64,000 nucleotides of DNA from Antedon mediterranea (lineage: Eukaryota > Echinodermata > Crinoidea > Comatulida > Antedonidae): contig NC_092670.1 in assembly GCF_964355755.1 (NCBI RefSeq), positions 14,443,201 to 14,507,200 of the forward strand. Direction: 5' to 3'. Of this stretch, positions 54,017 to 64,000 are shown in pieces; the stretch's first letter is position 1, and each line of letters opens with the position of its first letter. Under the pieces are notes generated by a model. The model was not told the DNA's origin. It searched no databases and saw nothing but the letters and a program-made list of their open reading frames with translations. The translations under genes and the position numbers were made by a program.

Positions 54017-56690
54017 CTTTAATGAAAGAAAAGAAGCAATATAACGTAAATTAATTAATAGATAATGAGCGTTTTATCATAGTAAATCCCCTACATAGAC
54101 GAGCGGTAACGATAAGCAGAAAACCGCGTAGCTTGTCCCACATAAAATCTGTTATCCTCAGCGGAAACCACCTTTCCACTCCGTGTGTGTAAATGGACAC
54201 AAGAAATAACATCTATATTTTTATTACCGTTACCGCTAGTTGGTGTAAATTGGTGTTTAAGGGGACATCTTTTGGGCTCAACAGAGTGTCTCCTGAATTA
54301 ATTGGCAATTTGCCTAAATTGAGAATTATTATTAGTCTGTTTAAGTATTCAGTGAAAATCTACTGTATTTTTTATAAAGTTTCCAGGCTTCAAGGGTTAC
54401 TTTGTGTCAAGCAGTATGAATGTTCAAAATCTAAAGCTCTGTCTACACTATCAAACTTTATGTGACAAAACAATATGATGTGCCCATGTATGGACATGAT
54501 GATGTCATATCACTACCATTTGGGCACATCACACTTTTTGTGTCAAACTAATTTGATAGTGTAGACAGTCTACAGTGAGGGGCTAGTAACAATAGAGTGT
54601 GCCTCAATATATGTAGGTACAGTAGGTGCAGCAGGACAATCAAACTTGAGAAGGTTTTTTTTACCTGTTTTGGTCCAGCATCCAGTCTGGCTCTCTTATG
54701 AGGCCTCTCATCACTATTATTGGATTCATCATCATCCCCAGCATTACCCTCTATAAATAGACAAACATAATATAAGTTAATGTGTTTATTTATAAAGGTT
54801 TTAATGATTATGTTTTTTATCTTACAACATTTGGTTATCTCAATTGTTCATTGTATATATTCCAATGTAGACCAACAAAAATGCTTCTGTGTGACAAATG
54901 CAGAGGTGATTGTATTAATGAACGAACCTAAGCACCAACTAGGAAGAGGAGGAGCTGGTGGTGCATCCTCTTTTTCACCATAACGTTCAAACAACTCTAC
55001 AATATAATGCCCTTTGTATATGCCAGGTGGCCTTATATTAGCAAAAACACCAACTGCAGCATCAATACTGAAACAAAATCAAAAATATGATTCATTCTCC
55101 AAATTACCATTTTTAACTTTAACATATTATGTTAAATCTTAGATTTTCTAAAGAGCAAAGCAATCTACTGTAACAACAGGACACTGAGCTCGCCTTGCCA
55201 AGATAGGAACAGTCCTTTGATCTTATGTCTGGCTGCGATAAATACCAACAGTAGTAAACTATGTACATATTATCCGCGACGTGCGATGCCTGTTAAGGGG
55301 ACTGAGCATGTCACAGCCACAGAGCTCAGCATCCGGTTTCCTTGGTTAAAAGTACCTCTGAGGTGCAGGTGTACATTATCATTGCTTGAGGATAAACCAT
55401 GCATGCATGTTTACATTATATTACATGATAAAAGCATTACCTCCAATCCATCATTTCTACTAAATATGCCGAGATAAGAAAACCACTGCGGTTAAAACCA
55501 TGAGTGCAATGAACACCAATTAACTCATCTGGGTTTTTACTAACAAAGCTTGAACAGAGTTGAATGAATGCATTAGTTTGATCTAAGTTTGGTGCTTCTC
55601 CATGCCTGAAAAAAAAAAAAAAAATATTACCAGGAGTTGATCCTGGATTTTTGTAAACATAATATATTGGCGTCATAAATAGATATCATAGTCATATTAG
55701 CTGCAACTGATTATCTATTTTAAAATTAAGAATCTGGTTAGACAACTACTGGCTAACAAGTGATTGGAAAGTACCTCTGGGCTGAACATACATATTTTAT
55801 TATTATTTACAAGAGTATGTTTTGAGGTGCAGGTGTACATTATCATTGCTTGAGGATAAACCATGCATGCATGTTTACATTATATTACATGATAAAAGCA
55901 TTATCTCCAATCCAGAGAAGTCTATTTTACAAAAGTAGGTAAAACCTGCGAGGCAAGGTGCAACATATTATAAATTAATTGTAAACAAAGCTACATTTGG
56001 CAATTCTCCACAAAAATAAATAAATAAAAGTATACCCTCTGCACTGGAGTTTAACATGTTTAACATCTTTATCTTCAAATTCCTGTTTGTCGTAGAATCT
56101 TGTAGTGTTAGTCAAATCAATCACAATTCCCATCTTTATCTTCATGCTACTCAGGTATGTAAAAAGCATTGATGGTTGAAATCGGTTTTCTTCGGGTACT
56201 TGACTATCATAACGACTGCTTAATGGCGTTTTAAAAACCAGAAATTTTCCTAAAATAAAACATAAATATTTTGCTGATAGTTACTAATAGTACTAATAAT
56301 ACTTAGGCTAGGATGGTTGTAATTTAAAAGAATTAATATAGGCCTATCTGCTCAGTGGCAGTATACTAGACGCCTTGTTGTTTTACAGCTAGCTATATTA
56401 TCCGGATTCCCTATTATCCTACTACCTAGGCTAGGCCCAGTATTGCAGCTAGGCTAGCCATTTCAACTCACCTGCCACACTGACTTCACTACTGCTGAGC
56501 AAAGGGGCTGCCTACTCTCTCTACAACAAGCCTAGGCAGCAGGCTAGCTTAGTAGCTAGGCTTACCTTAGTCTATTTATAGACTATATGACTAGGCCTAG
56601 ACATACAATTTCAAGCTAAATCAATGACAAACCTGCAATAACCTGTCCTCCCTTTCGGGGACAGTGTAGCCACCTGTCGGGTACGGCCAT
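50140..56690 (-). CDS. RNGTT: Bifunctional mRNA-capping enzyme (RNA 5'-triphosphatase and guanylyltransferase)
   Basis: I join 15 exons, 5' to 3': 56633-56690, 56036-56249, 55441-55605, 54928-55067, 54665-54750, 53919-54016, 53524-53625, 53263-53395, 52911-52982, 52274-52438, 51928-52008, 51635-51735, 51371-51437, 50886-51009 and 50140-50318. They total 1785 nt and 594 residues, close to the animal enzyme's usual length. It starts [14 protein letters not shown]. The N-terminal cysteine-phosphatase domain has the P-loop [10 protein letters not shown] with C124. An acidic linker follows. The guanylyltransferase has the active-site lysine K283 in KADG, motif III-like DRDNTVF, motif [10 protein letters not shown] and motif V LKWKPP. 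The C-terminus ends [11 protein letters not shown]. The enzyme removes the gamma phosphate of nascent pre-mRNA and adds GMP in the nucleus on Pol II. All splice sites are GT/AG. Confidence 0.95.
52578..52795. mobile_element. MITE family D, long foldback
   Basis: The left end AGGGCATTCACACCTGTTCC pairs with the right end GGAACAGGTGTGAATGCCCC. Inner segments GAACGGCACCGTTT and AAACGGTGCCGTC also pair, so nearly the whole 218 bp can fold back. It sits in an intron of the capping-enzyme gene, and a single copy was seen here. Confidence 0.7.
54087..54262. mobile_element. MITE family B, copy 2
   Basis: It shares ACATAGACGAGCGGTAACG, TAGCTTGTCCCACATA and TTTTTATTACCGTTACCGCT with the copy at 47.8 kb, but the ends are decayed. 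It lies in an intron of the capping-enzyme gene. Confidence 0.65.
54432..54570. mobile_element. MITE family A, copy 5
   Basis: The left end AAAGCTCTGTCTACACTATC is intact and the right end is GATAGTGTAGACAG. The interior has GATGTGCCCATGTATGGACA and GGGCACATCACACTTTTT. It lies in an intron of the capping-enzyme gene. Confidence 0.75.
55441..56690 (-). CDS. RNGTT: Capping enzyme RNA triphosphatase domain exons 1-3
   Basis: Exons 1-3 encode residues 1-146, most of the cysteine-phosphatase domain. The order [30 protein letters not shown], then the [12 protein letters not shown]-loop and LVEMMDW matches metazoan capping enzymes; the domain continues into exon 4 with [10 protein letters not shown]. 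Catalytic C124 and R130 are present. Confidence 0.9.
55825..55914. repeat. Duplicated copy of the exon 3 donor region inside intron 2 of the capping-enzyme gene
   Basis: About 90 bp (from GAGGTGCAGGTGTACATTAT to CTCCAATCCA) nearly match 55361-55450, which spans the intron 3 side and the last bases of exon 3. In the copy the donor GT reads AT (ATTATCTCC on the plus strand in place of ATTACCTCC). Confidence 0.75.
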
Positions 56691-56955
56691 TATGTTGTTT
56701 AAACTAATGAAAAAAACACTTTTGAATTTTGAAAAAACATCGCGTATCGACAAAAACGTACTTTTTGTATTGACATAAATTGGAAGTGTAACCTTTAACC
56801 TTACACTACGAGGACCCAGAAGTACATTTTATAACTGGTAGCCTCTACATGTTTTTTTCTTAGTCAAAAGTAATTTATTCTGGGCCTTTGTAAATATTAT
56901 TTACATGTGTTTTTTTAAAGAAAAAACCGCTCGCGGGAGGTTTTTTGAAGTTATT

Positions 56956-57400
56956 GGTTATCCGCACTTGGCGGATAACCCCTTGTTATTGTCACGATCT
57001 TTTTTTTTTTTTTTGGTTATCCGCACTTTGGCGGATAACCTCTTGTTATTGTCAGGATCTTTTTTTTTTTTTTTGGTTATCCGCACTTGGCGGATAACCC
57101 CTTGTTATTGTCACGATCTTTTTTTTTTTTTTTTTTGGTTATCCGCACTTGGCGGATAACCCCTTGTTATTGTCAGGATCTTTTTTTTTTGGTTATCCGC
57201 ACTTGGCGGATAACCCCTTGTTATTGTCAGGATCTTTTTTTTTGGTTATCCGCACTTGGCGGATAACCCCTTGTTATTGTCAGGATCTTTTTTTTTTTTT
57301 TTTGGTTATCCGCACTTGGCGGATAACCCCTTGTTATTGTCAGGATCTTTTTTTGGTTATCCGCACTTGGCGGATAACCCCTTGTTATTGTCAGGATCTT
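56956..57400. repeat. Tandem array of eight hairpin units with poly-T spacers
   Basis: Eight units start at 56956, 57015, 57075, 57137, 57191, 57244, 57304 and 57355. Each has the perfect inverted pair GGTTATCCGC and GCGGATAACC around a 5-6 nt loop ACTTG or ACTTTG, then CCCTTGTTATTGTCAGGATC, then a T run of 7-18. Unit lengths of 51-62 bp differ almost only in T-run length. The open frames across the array are repeat artefacts. Confidence 0.85.
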
Positions 57401-59700
57401 TTTTTTTTTCTTTTTTTTCTTTTTTCTTCTTTCTTTCCCAGAATTTTGTTGCGCGTGTATCTCAAAATCTTCTTAACATAACATTGTATAACTTTATCAG
57501 AAGATTGACCTCTATCTGAAGATGTCGTAATAAGGTTTTCGGTCCAGTCTGAGTTGCGCAGCGTAAGTTACGCGCGATTTTATGAATTTCAATGATTGAT
57601 CGTAGATTAAAAACCAAAAGTAATTTTGTATTGAAACTTGGTGAAAATTTAAGTCATATTAAGCGCAAACTTTCTATGGATTAAAAATGGCATGTTGCAC
57701 AGAAAGTTACGCGCGCACGCGCGTTTAAAATTTCAAAATGCGAAAAATCAACTTCTAATCAACTTTCTACGCGTTTCATGTCATTTTGAGCATTTCAAAA
57801 ATTACCACACGTGCGCAATTTTTTTACGCGCACGTACGCACGTAGCGCAAAAACATCATTTTTTGGCTTGATTTTTGTTTTTCCTGTCTTTTTTTAGTAG
57901 ATTTACCAACTTTCAAACAATTTCGACTTAAAATCACGTCATACGAGCACGTAGAATTGAAAAATTTGCGCGCGTTTTTGATGAAAAAGTTCAAAAATTC
58001 GTGAAAATTATGCCTTTTTTTAAAATGTCATAGATTCTAAACTACGTGGTGAACTTTTTTAAAATTACAGATTCTGGAAGTAGATGAGTTGTTGTTATCG
58101 AATCATGCATCAATATAGCTAACCGGACATTGTGACGTCATCGTATGGCCACTCAAATATAAAATATAGGATTTTTTTCACTTTCGTCTTAGCTCATCAC
58201 ATTTAATAGAGCGCATCTCCACTTATTCGTTTTCCATTGCCCTCCATTTCTTTATATTGTCTAGGTCAATCAATTATCTTTCGCATGATTCACCATTTTA
58301 AAATTTTTCATGACGTCATCATGTGCAAAAGCGTCATTAACTTTGGTCACTTATTTTCACCTATTCTGAACTGTATGTAGTACGTATACAGAATATAGTG
58401 TTATACTGTATATATTTAGACGTGACACAAAATAGAGAGCGCACTAACATTTTTTCATTGGCATAATCGTTTTTCTGTGCGCAATATTCTAACGTATGAT
58501 GTGCACGTGGCGTTTGCGAGGCGGATAACCTAACTCGTCCGTAGTGACGAGTTCAAATCTAGTTTTTTTTTTTTTTTCTTTTTTTTCTTTTTTCTTCTTT
58601 CTTTCCCAGAATTTTGTTGCGCGTGTATCTCTAAATCTTCTTAACATAACATTGTATAACTTTATCAGAAGATTGACCTCTATCTGAAGATGTCGTAATA
58701 AGGTTTTCGGTCCCGTCCGAGTTGCGCAACATAAGTTACGCGTGATTTTATGAATTTCAATTATTGATCATAGATTAAAAACCAAAAGTCATTTTGTATT
58801 GAAACTTGGTGAAAATTTAAGTCATATTAAGAGCAAACTTTCTATGGATTAAAAATGGCAGGTTGCGCAGAAAGTTACGCGCGCACGCGCGTTTAAAATT
58901 TCAAAATGCGAAAAATCAACTTCTAATCAACTTTCTACGCGTTTCATGTCATTTTGAGCATTTCAAAAATTCCTACACGTGCGCAATTTTTTTACGCGCG
59001 CGTGCACACGTAACGCAAAAACATCATTTTTTGGCTTGATTTTTGTTTTTCCTGTCTTTTTTTAGTAGATTTACCAACTTTCAAACAATTTCGACTTAAA
59101 ATCACGTCATACGAGCACGTAGAATTGAAAAATTTGCGCGCATTTTTGATGAAAAAGTTCAAAAATTCGTGAAAATTATGCCTTTTTTAAAAAAGTCATA
59201 GATTCTAAACTACGTGGTGAACTTTTTTAAAATTGCAGATTATGGAAGTATATGAGTTGTAGATATCAAATCATCCATGAATATGGCTAACCGGACATTG
59301 TGACGTCATTGTATGGCCACTCGAATATAAAATATAGGATTTTTGTCTCTTTCGTCATAGCTCAACACATTACATAGAGCGCATCTCCACTTATCCGTAT
59401 TCCATTTTCTCCCATTTTTTTATATTGTCTAGGTCAATCAATTACCTTTCGCATGATTCACCTTTTTTAAAATTGTGATGACGTCATCATGTTCAAAAGC
59501 GTTAAAAACTTTGGTCACTTATTTTCACCTATTCTTCACTGTATATAGTACGTATACAGTATTGTGTATACTGTATATACTTAGGCGTGACGCAAAATAG
59601 AGAGCGCACTAACATTTTTTCAATGGCATAATCGTTTTTTCTGAGTGCAATATTCTAACGTATGACGTGCACGTGGCGTTTGCGCTGCGGAAAACCTAAA
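57401..59700. repeat. Tandem duplication of a 1168-bp non-coding unit
   Basis: The segment from about 57401 to 58560 recurs at 58561-59700 with an offset of 1166-1168 bp and only scattered differences. Both copies open with a T/C-rich tract and CCCAGAATTTTGTTGCGCGT and share ACGCGCGCACGCGCG, TTGTGACGTCAT and CACGTGGCGTTTGCG. The first copy ends GCGGATAACCTAACTCGT, which is the right arm of the hairpin unit. No reading frame persists. Confidence 0.85.
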
Positions 59701-59754
59701 TCAAATTTGTTTATTATATTTATTTATTTATTTTTTTTTGATTACGAGTGAATT

Positions 59755-60690
59755 TTTAAAATGCGCCAAATTAATTTCTATTTAATTTGCGTACATTTCA
59801 GGTCATTTTGAGCATTTCAAAATTGTCTAAATTGTTTGTGTTTTGCGCACGCACTTGTGCACACAGCTTGTACAAAGCGTAGAAAAATGTGTTTTGCAAT
59901 TGATTTTTGTTGGTCATAGGTCTACGTTCACGATTTCTTTCATTTTCATGACTTTTTATTGCAAATTAACGATGCACGTGCATGTTAAACTTTAGAAATC
60001 GTGTGCTAAATAAAGGGTAATATAATACGAATTTGTGCAAAAATTTACCTATTTTGATTCAATTCTAGCTCCTCAAGATGGCAGTTTACCCCGTTTTTAA
60101 AAATGTATTGTAGAAGCTAATGAGTTGTAGATATCAATTAATGTACAAATTTTACCTAAAGGATGTTCTGACGTCATCATATGGCCTCTCAAATTTTAAA
60201 AATAGATTTTTTTTTCTATTTTGTATTAGTTAATCCCATTTAACTGTGCGCATCACGCTAATGCGTTTTAATGTTCTTGATCAATCAATTTTCCTTCACA
60301 CATGAGTTAACAAAGTGACCCACGTGATTAAAACTTATGGAAATTGTTGAATTGTAGATATGAAGTCATATACAAATGTTGTCTATCTAATTTCATGACG
60401 TCATTATATGGCCGGTTGAATTTAAAAAGTCAGATTTTCATCTCTTTCGTAAAAATTAATCGTGTTTAAAATAGAGCGCATCTCAGGTTAACGTTCCCAA
60501 AATTCTTTAAATTTGTATTAATGTAATTATTTGGATAATTAAATTATATAACATATAATGTATTCTGTAATATGCTGTCATAAAAATTTTCTTATTGGAT
60601 TGCTATGATGTCATGCTATGGCCAGTAATTGGAAAAGTAGGATTTTTATTTGTTTTTTGGCATAGTTCATCACTTCAACATAATACGCAT
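59755..60690. repeat. Diverged third copy of the same repeat family
   Basis: From TTTTAAAATGCGCCAAAT onward the order of motifs follows the 1168-bp unit: TTTTGAGCATTTCAAAA, CACGCACTTGTGC, then the TGACGTCATNNTATGGCC block, which recurs at about 60170, 60394 and 60606. Divergence is much higher than between copies 1 and 2. Confidence 0.6.
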
Positions 60691-61399
60691 CTCAGTTGTA
60701 CGTGCCAAATTTTCAGAATTATTATTTATATTATATTATTTAATTATGCTCATTGAAATGAATTATTTTCCGAAAATGGACATACTTTTATGTTTCATTT
60801 TGATGACATCAAACAATGTTTTCTCCCGTAATTTCAGTTCTAAACACCATAATATACTACAGTACAACCAGTTACATGTGTGAATAATAATAATAACAAT
60901 TTCTTGTCTCCTCTGCTCTGTGATTTGATCTTATGGATTACTGACATTTATCTCAGTTGCCAGTGAAGCTTGCTCCAATAGATAAAATATTTCTGATAAA
61001 GCTAATATTATCACACCATAACTGTTAAAAATAATCTTTTATTTCAAACAAATAATAAGTATGAAATGTATGTATTTATAAAAGCTTTCATTGGTTATTG
61101 CAAATTGTACACAATTTTAAAAATTATAATAGGCTGTTTATACTATACAGTAGTTTATTTGGTGATCAGTAATTTTACTTCCTACATTATATACATGTTA
61201 ATTTGGATTCATTAAACGCATATTATTAATCTATTTATAGAAGATTCTTAATTTTTAACAATCATTAATACAATTAATAATTTAATCATTTGCCGCGTTT
61301 AGACAATTGCTATGAAAGAGCTGCATTAATGAATAAATATCCGGATCCTATTATAATTGAAGAGATGAAACCATTCTATTGAACACCTAAAAGCCAAAA

Positions 61400-62165
61400 G
61401 AAAATAAATTGATTATTCTTGCAAATGAGAAAATTACTGTGAACCTGGATAGATAGAACAAATAAAATAAAAAACAATTATACTGAATTATGTATATACC
61501 TAATGAAGTATTGGTAATCGTATAAAAAAAAACGTATTTTCTTCTTCTGTAAAATGTAACTTTTTAGTTTTAACATTACTTGAATACCGATAGATATTGA
61601 AAGATTATTATGTGCAGAGATTGCAACATTGCATATTCAAATTCAGAACAATATCTATAATAATATAACTCACATAAAAACAAGATTAAAATGTGTTTAC
61701 TCACCAGATATTGTTTCTCCTATACAGGAGAATGACATGGGTTGAAGTTACAGATTATTCGCTGCCTCTCTTGCATAGATAATAAATTGATTATTCTTCC
61801 ACATGAGTAAATTACTGTATTAGTAATTTCATGTGGACCTGGATAGATAGAAAAAATAATATAAAAAACAATTATACAACTGAAATTATGTATAGACCTA
61901 ATGAAGTATTGGTAATCGTATAAAACAAAACGTATTTTATTCTTCTGTGAAATGTAACTTTTTATTTTCAACATTACTTGAATACTGGTAGATATTGAAC
62001 GATTATTATGTACAGAGATTGCAACATTGCATATTCAAATTCAGAACAATATCTATAATAATATAACACATAAAAACAAGATTAAAATGTGTTTAGACAC
62101 CAGATATTGTTTTTCCTATACAGGAGAATGACAATGGTTGAAGTTAAAGATTACTCGCTGCCTCT
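61400..62165. repeat. Tandem duplication of a 399-bp AT-rich unit
   Basis: The strings AAATAAATTGATTATTCTT, TAATGAAGTATTGGTAATCG and CCTATACAGGAGAATGACA occur in both halves (61400-61790 and 61790-62165) at an offset of about 390-400 bp with modest divergence. The unit lies directly downstream of the helicase-endonuclease gene on its strand and could be its 3' flank. Confidence 0.7.
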
Positions 62166-62301
62166 TGTGTATAGAGGGTCATAATGATTTTCAGCTTGTT
62201 TTTATCGAATTGTTTTTTTTAATTTGTATCCAGTTCTATTTTCAATTCCTAAAAAGTTTTTACAGAAATATAATTCAAATACTTAAAAACCATTGATGCA
62301 A

Positions 62302-64000
62302 TTAAAATTTAATTTGAATGGCTTCATGATAGCTATAATAAATTGGAATTACTTCAGTCTGTACTGAATCAAGACCTTTGCTATAAACATGATCAATCAA
62401 TGTATTGTTTTCAGTTGTAGAACATGTAACATGTTGTTTGTACTCATTCTCTGCCATTAAATTGTTCACTCTGGAAGATTGTTTGAAAAGATTTTCATTA
62501 AAATCACCCATTACAATACATTTTGTGCTCATTTTATGTAACTCTTCCAAATGTTTTCTCAAATTTTGACAGAATTGATTAATATCATAACTTGGGGGTC
62601 GATAAATTACTGACACGGCTACAGAAATCGGACTTGTTATTAAAAATGAAACTGCTTCTATATCATTATTACCTATGTTTAATCTACTTGAAGACGTGTT
62701 CTTGGCATACACTGCAACGCCACCATGAGCCTGATGTTTTATTTTGGAACTGAGATCATTTGTATTAGAATACGAATCATACCTTGCTTGGTGATACAAT
62801 TTATACGGCTCAATGCGTACGTCAAAAACATCATCATCCTTGTTTAACCATGTTTCAGTTAGACATATGATATTAGAATTCATAAACAAATCATTACACT
62901 GAAGATCAACAAAATGTTGTTTAAGCCCTTGAATGTTATGTAACATTATTGAAAATCTAGAAGCCGAATCATGACCTTGTTTATCACATTGTACGTATGA
63001 ATCCATATTATTTAAGCACTTCTTTATGTTTGGATCACAATAAATCAGACTAGGTTTAAAATTTTCAATGGTAAGTCCAGTTATTGAAGTAACACGACTG
63101 AGGCCTACATATGCTTGACCATGCGTAAAAGTATCTTTAAGGCAAACCACTGCTTTATCCATTGTCATTCCTTGCACTTTATGAACTGTGCATGCATATG
63201 CTAATTTGAGAGGAAATTGTTTTCGACTGTATTTTTTTCCCATAGATTCTTTAAACATTTCAATTGCCTGAATACCAATGTCATTATTGTCAAATTTTAC
63301 TTTAATAGATACTGGTCCGTTGTTATGATCAGGTTTGACTATTTCATCAACATGTCCCATACATCCATTCGTTAAGCCTTTTTTAACATCTACATTTTTA
63401 ATCAACATCACTCTGGCATTAATTGCAATCCACAAATAATTTAGTAAACTAGTTTGACGTGAATTCCGAGGTTTGTCACAATTTTTGCTCTGTTTCTTGC
63501 TATTTACTACACTATCTTCTGCTTTAATGCATACAATGTCTGTACAGGTTTTGTGCAACATTTTTTTATTCCATTCATCAACTTGTTTGTTGCGTGGGTA
63601 AATATGAACAGCATCTTCACATTCTTCACCTGTTTCACGTGATTTTAGAACTAATAAATCGTTATCAGACAAACAATCATGTTTTTCTTTTGTACGCAAT
63701 TTGTTTAACAATAAAGCAAATTGTTTATCCTCTTTTTGCCTCATGATTTGATCTAACTGTACTTGCTTAAAGTTATCTATCCACAGTGAGCTTTCCAATG
63801 TGTCTTTATATAACGAACTGCCCATCACCGGGGGTAACTGATAAAAATCACCAACAGCAATTACTGAAATGTTACCAAATGGACTATCGTTGCGTACTTG
63901 TTTTATTTGCCTTAATCGTCCGTGGATATACCAAAGTAACCTTTGATTTACCATTGATATTTCATCTATAATAACAATTTGCAACTGGCCCAATTTATTA
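62302..64000 (-). CDS. PIF1-type helicase fused to an EEP endonuclease (Helentron/Helitron2 type), N-terminus outside window
   Basis: The frame is open from the window edge to TAA 62302-62304, about 565 codons. The N-terminal part is the helicase core of the PIF1/RecD family: Walker B IIDEISM, motif III VGDFYQLPP, motif V YACTVHKVQG and motif VI GQAYVGLSRV. From about residue 345 follows an endonuclease/exonuclease/phosphatase domain: LHNIQGL, ICLTETW, SVIYRPPS, IVMGDFNE, a TLIDHVY segment and SYHEAIQ at the end. This fusion is known from Helentron rolling-circle transposons, whose Rep nuclease lies upstream of the helicase. The Rep domain is not in the window. The last motif has SYH where SDH is common. 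Confidence 0.85.
   Translation of the reverse strand, partial: NKLGQLQIVIIDEISMVNQRLLWYIHGRLRQIKQVRNDSPFGNISVIAVGDFYQLPPVMGSSLYKDTLESSLWIDNFKQVQLDQIMRQKEDKQFALLLNKLRTKEKHDCLSDNDLLVLKSRETGEECEDAVHIYPRNKQVDEWNKKMLHKTCTDIVCIKAEDSVVNSKKQSKNCDKPRNSRQTSLLNYLWIAINARVMLIKNVDVKKGLTNGCMGHVDEIVKPDHNNGPVSIKVKFDNNDIGIQAIEMFKESMGKKYSRKQFPLKLAYACTVHKVQGMTMDKAVVCLKDTFTHGQAYVGLSRVTSITGLTIENFKPSLIYCDPNIKKCLNNMDSYVQCDKQGHDSASRFSIMLHNIQGLKQHFVDLQCNDLFMNSNIICLTETWLNKDDDVFDVRIEPYKLYHQARYDSYSNTNDLSSKIKHQAHGGVAVYAKNTSSSRLNIGNNDIEAVSFLITSPISVAVSVIYRPPSYDINQFCQNLRKHLEELHKMSTKCIVMGDFNENLFKQSSRVNNLMAENEYKQHVTCSTTENNTLIDHVYSKGLDSVQTEVIPIYYSYHEAIQIKF

Larger units (their letters stand above)
56691..62301. other. Repeat-rich spacer between the capping gene and the Helentron-like gene
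   Basis: After the capping-enzyme start codon (about 260 bp of presumed promoter without a TATA box), almost all of this region is repeat: the hairpin array, the 1168-bp duplication, a decayed third copy, unassigned AT-rich DNA (60700-61400) and the 399-bp duplication. I see no coding gene. Confidence 0.6.

Noticed and set aside
56905-57519. Open frames of 84-110 codons repeating FFFLVIRTWRITPCYCQDL
   Set aside because: They are translations of the hairpin/poly-T tandem array and change frame with T-run length.

Overview
The window is AT-rich metazoan nuclear DNA: genes are split into many short exons with GT/AG introns, and introns and spacers are full of small mobile elements. Three multi-exon protein genes could be rebuilt by joining exons by hand; in each, every reading phase closes across the splice sites. 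The modules present (HYR, SEA, EGF, Frizzled CRD, LDLRa, type II membrane protease), the CR1/L2-like LINEs and the very common 8-base palindrome TAGGCCTA fit a marine invertebrate, perhaps an echinoderm or another non-vertebrate deuterostome. The species is an inference and is not proven.

Layout. 254-8150 (+): the 3' part of a type I membrane protein with a HYR domain, EGF repeats, two two-exon SEA domains, one transmembrane helix and a short tail. The duplicated EGF/SEA cassette still shows near-identical exons. 8151-13307: intergenic, with a tRNA-Phe-like gene on the minus strand that carries a 30-nt insertion in its T arm. 13308-33341 (-): a 26-exon gene for a protein of about 1604 residues. 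It is a type II membrane protein with SEA-like, Ser/Thr-rich and Frizzled regions, then a complete trypsin-like protease in the middle, then nine LDLRa and two more Frizzled domains. The usual order in type II transmembrane proteases puts the protease last. An antisense LINE reverse transcriptase and a second LINE remnant lie in its introns. 33342-50139: a gene-poor spacer with several MITE families and near-perfect hairpins. 50140-56690 (-): a complete 15-exon bifunctional mRNA-capping enzyme (RNGTT, about 594 residues), with phosphatase and guanylyltransferase signatures intact.

56691-62301 is repeat-rich. It holds an array of eight 51-62 bp units, each a perfect 10-bp-stem hairpin plus a poly-T tract. 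This joins a tandem duplication of a 1168-bp unit, a decayed third copy, and later a 399-bp duplication. At the right edge (62302-64000, -) is the C-terminal part of a PIF1-type helicase fused to an endonuclease/exonuclease/phosphatase domain, the layout known from Helentron (Helitron2) rolling-circle transposons. It runs off the window.

The three host genes show no evident common pathway: one cell-surface adhesion-like protein, one cell-surface protease and one nuclear RNA-processing enzyme. Coordinates of exons come from reading splice sites and codon phase by eye; UTRs and promoters are only tentatively placed.
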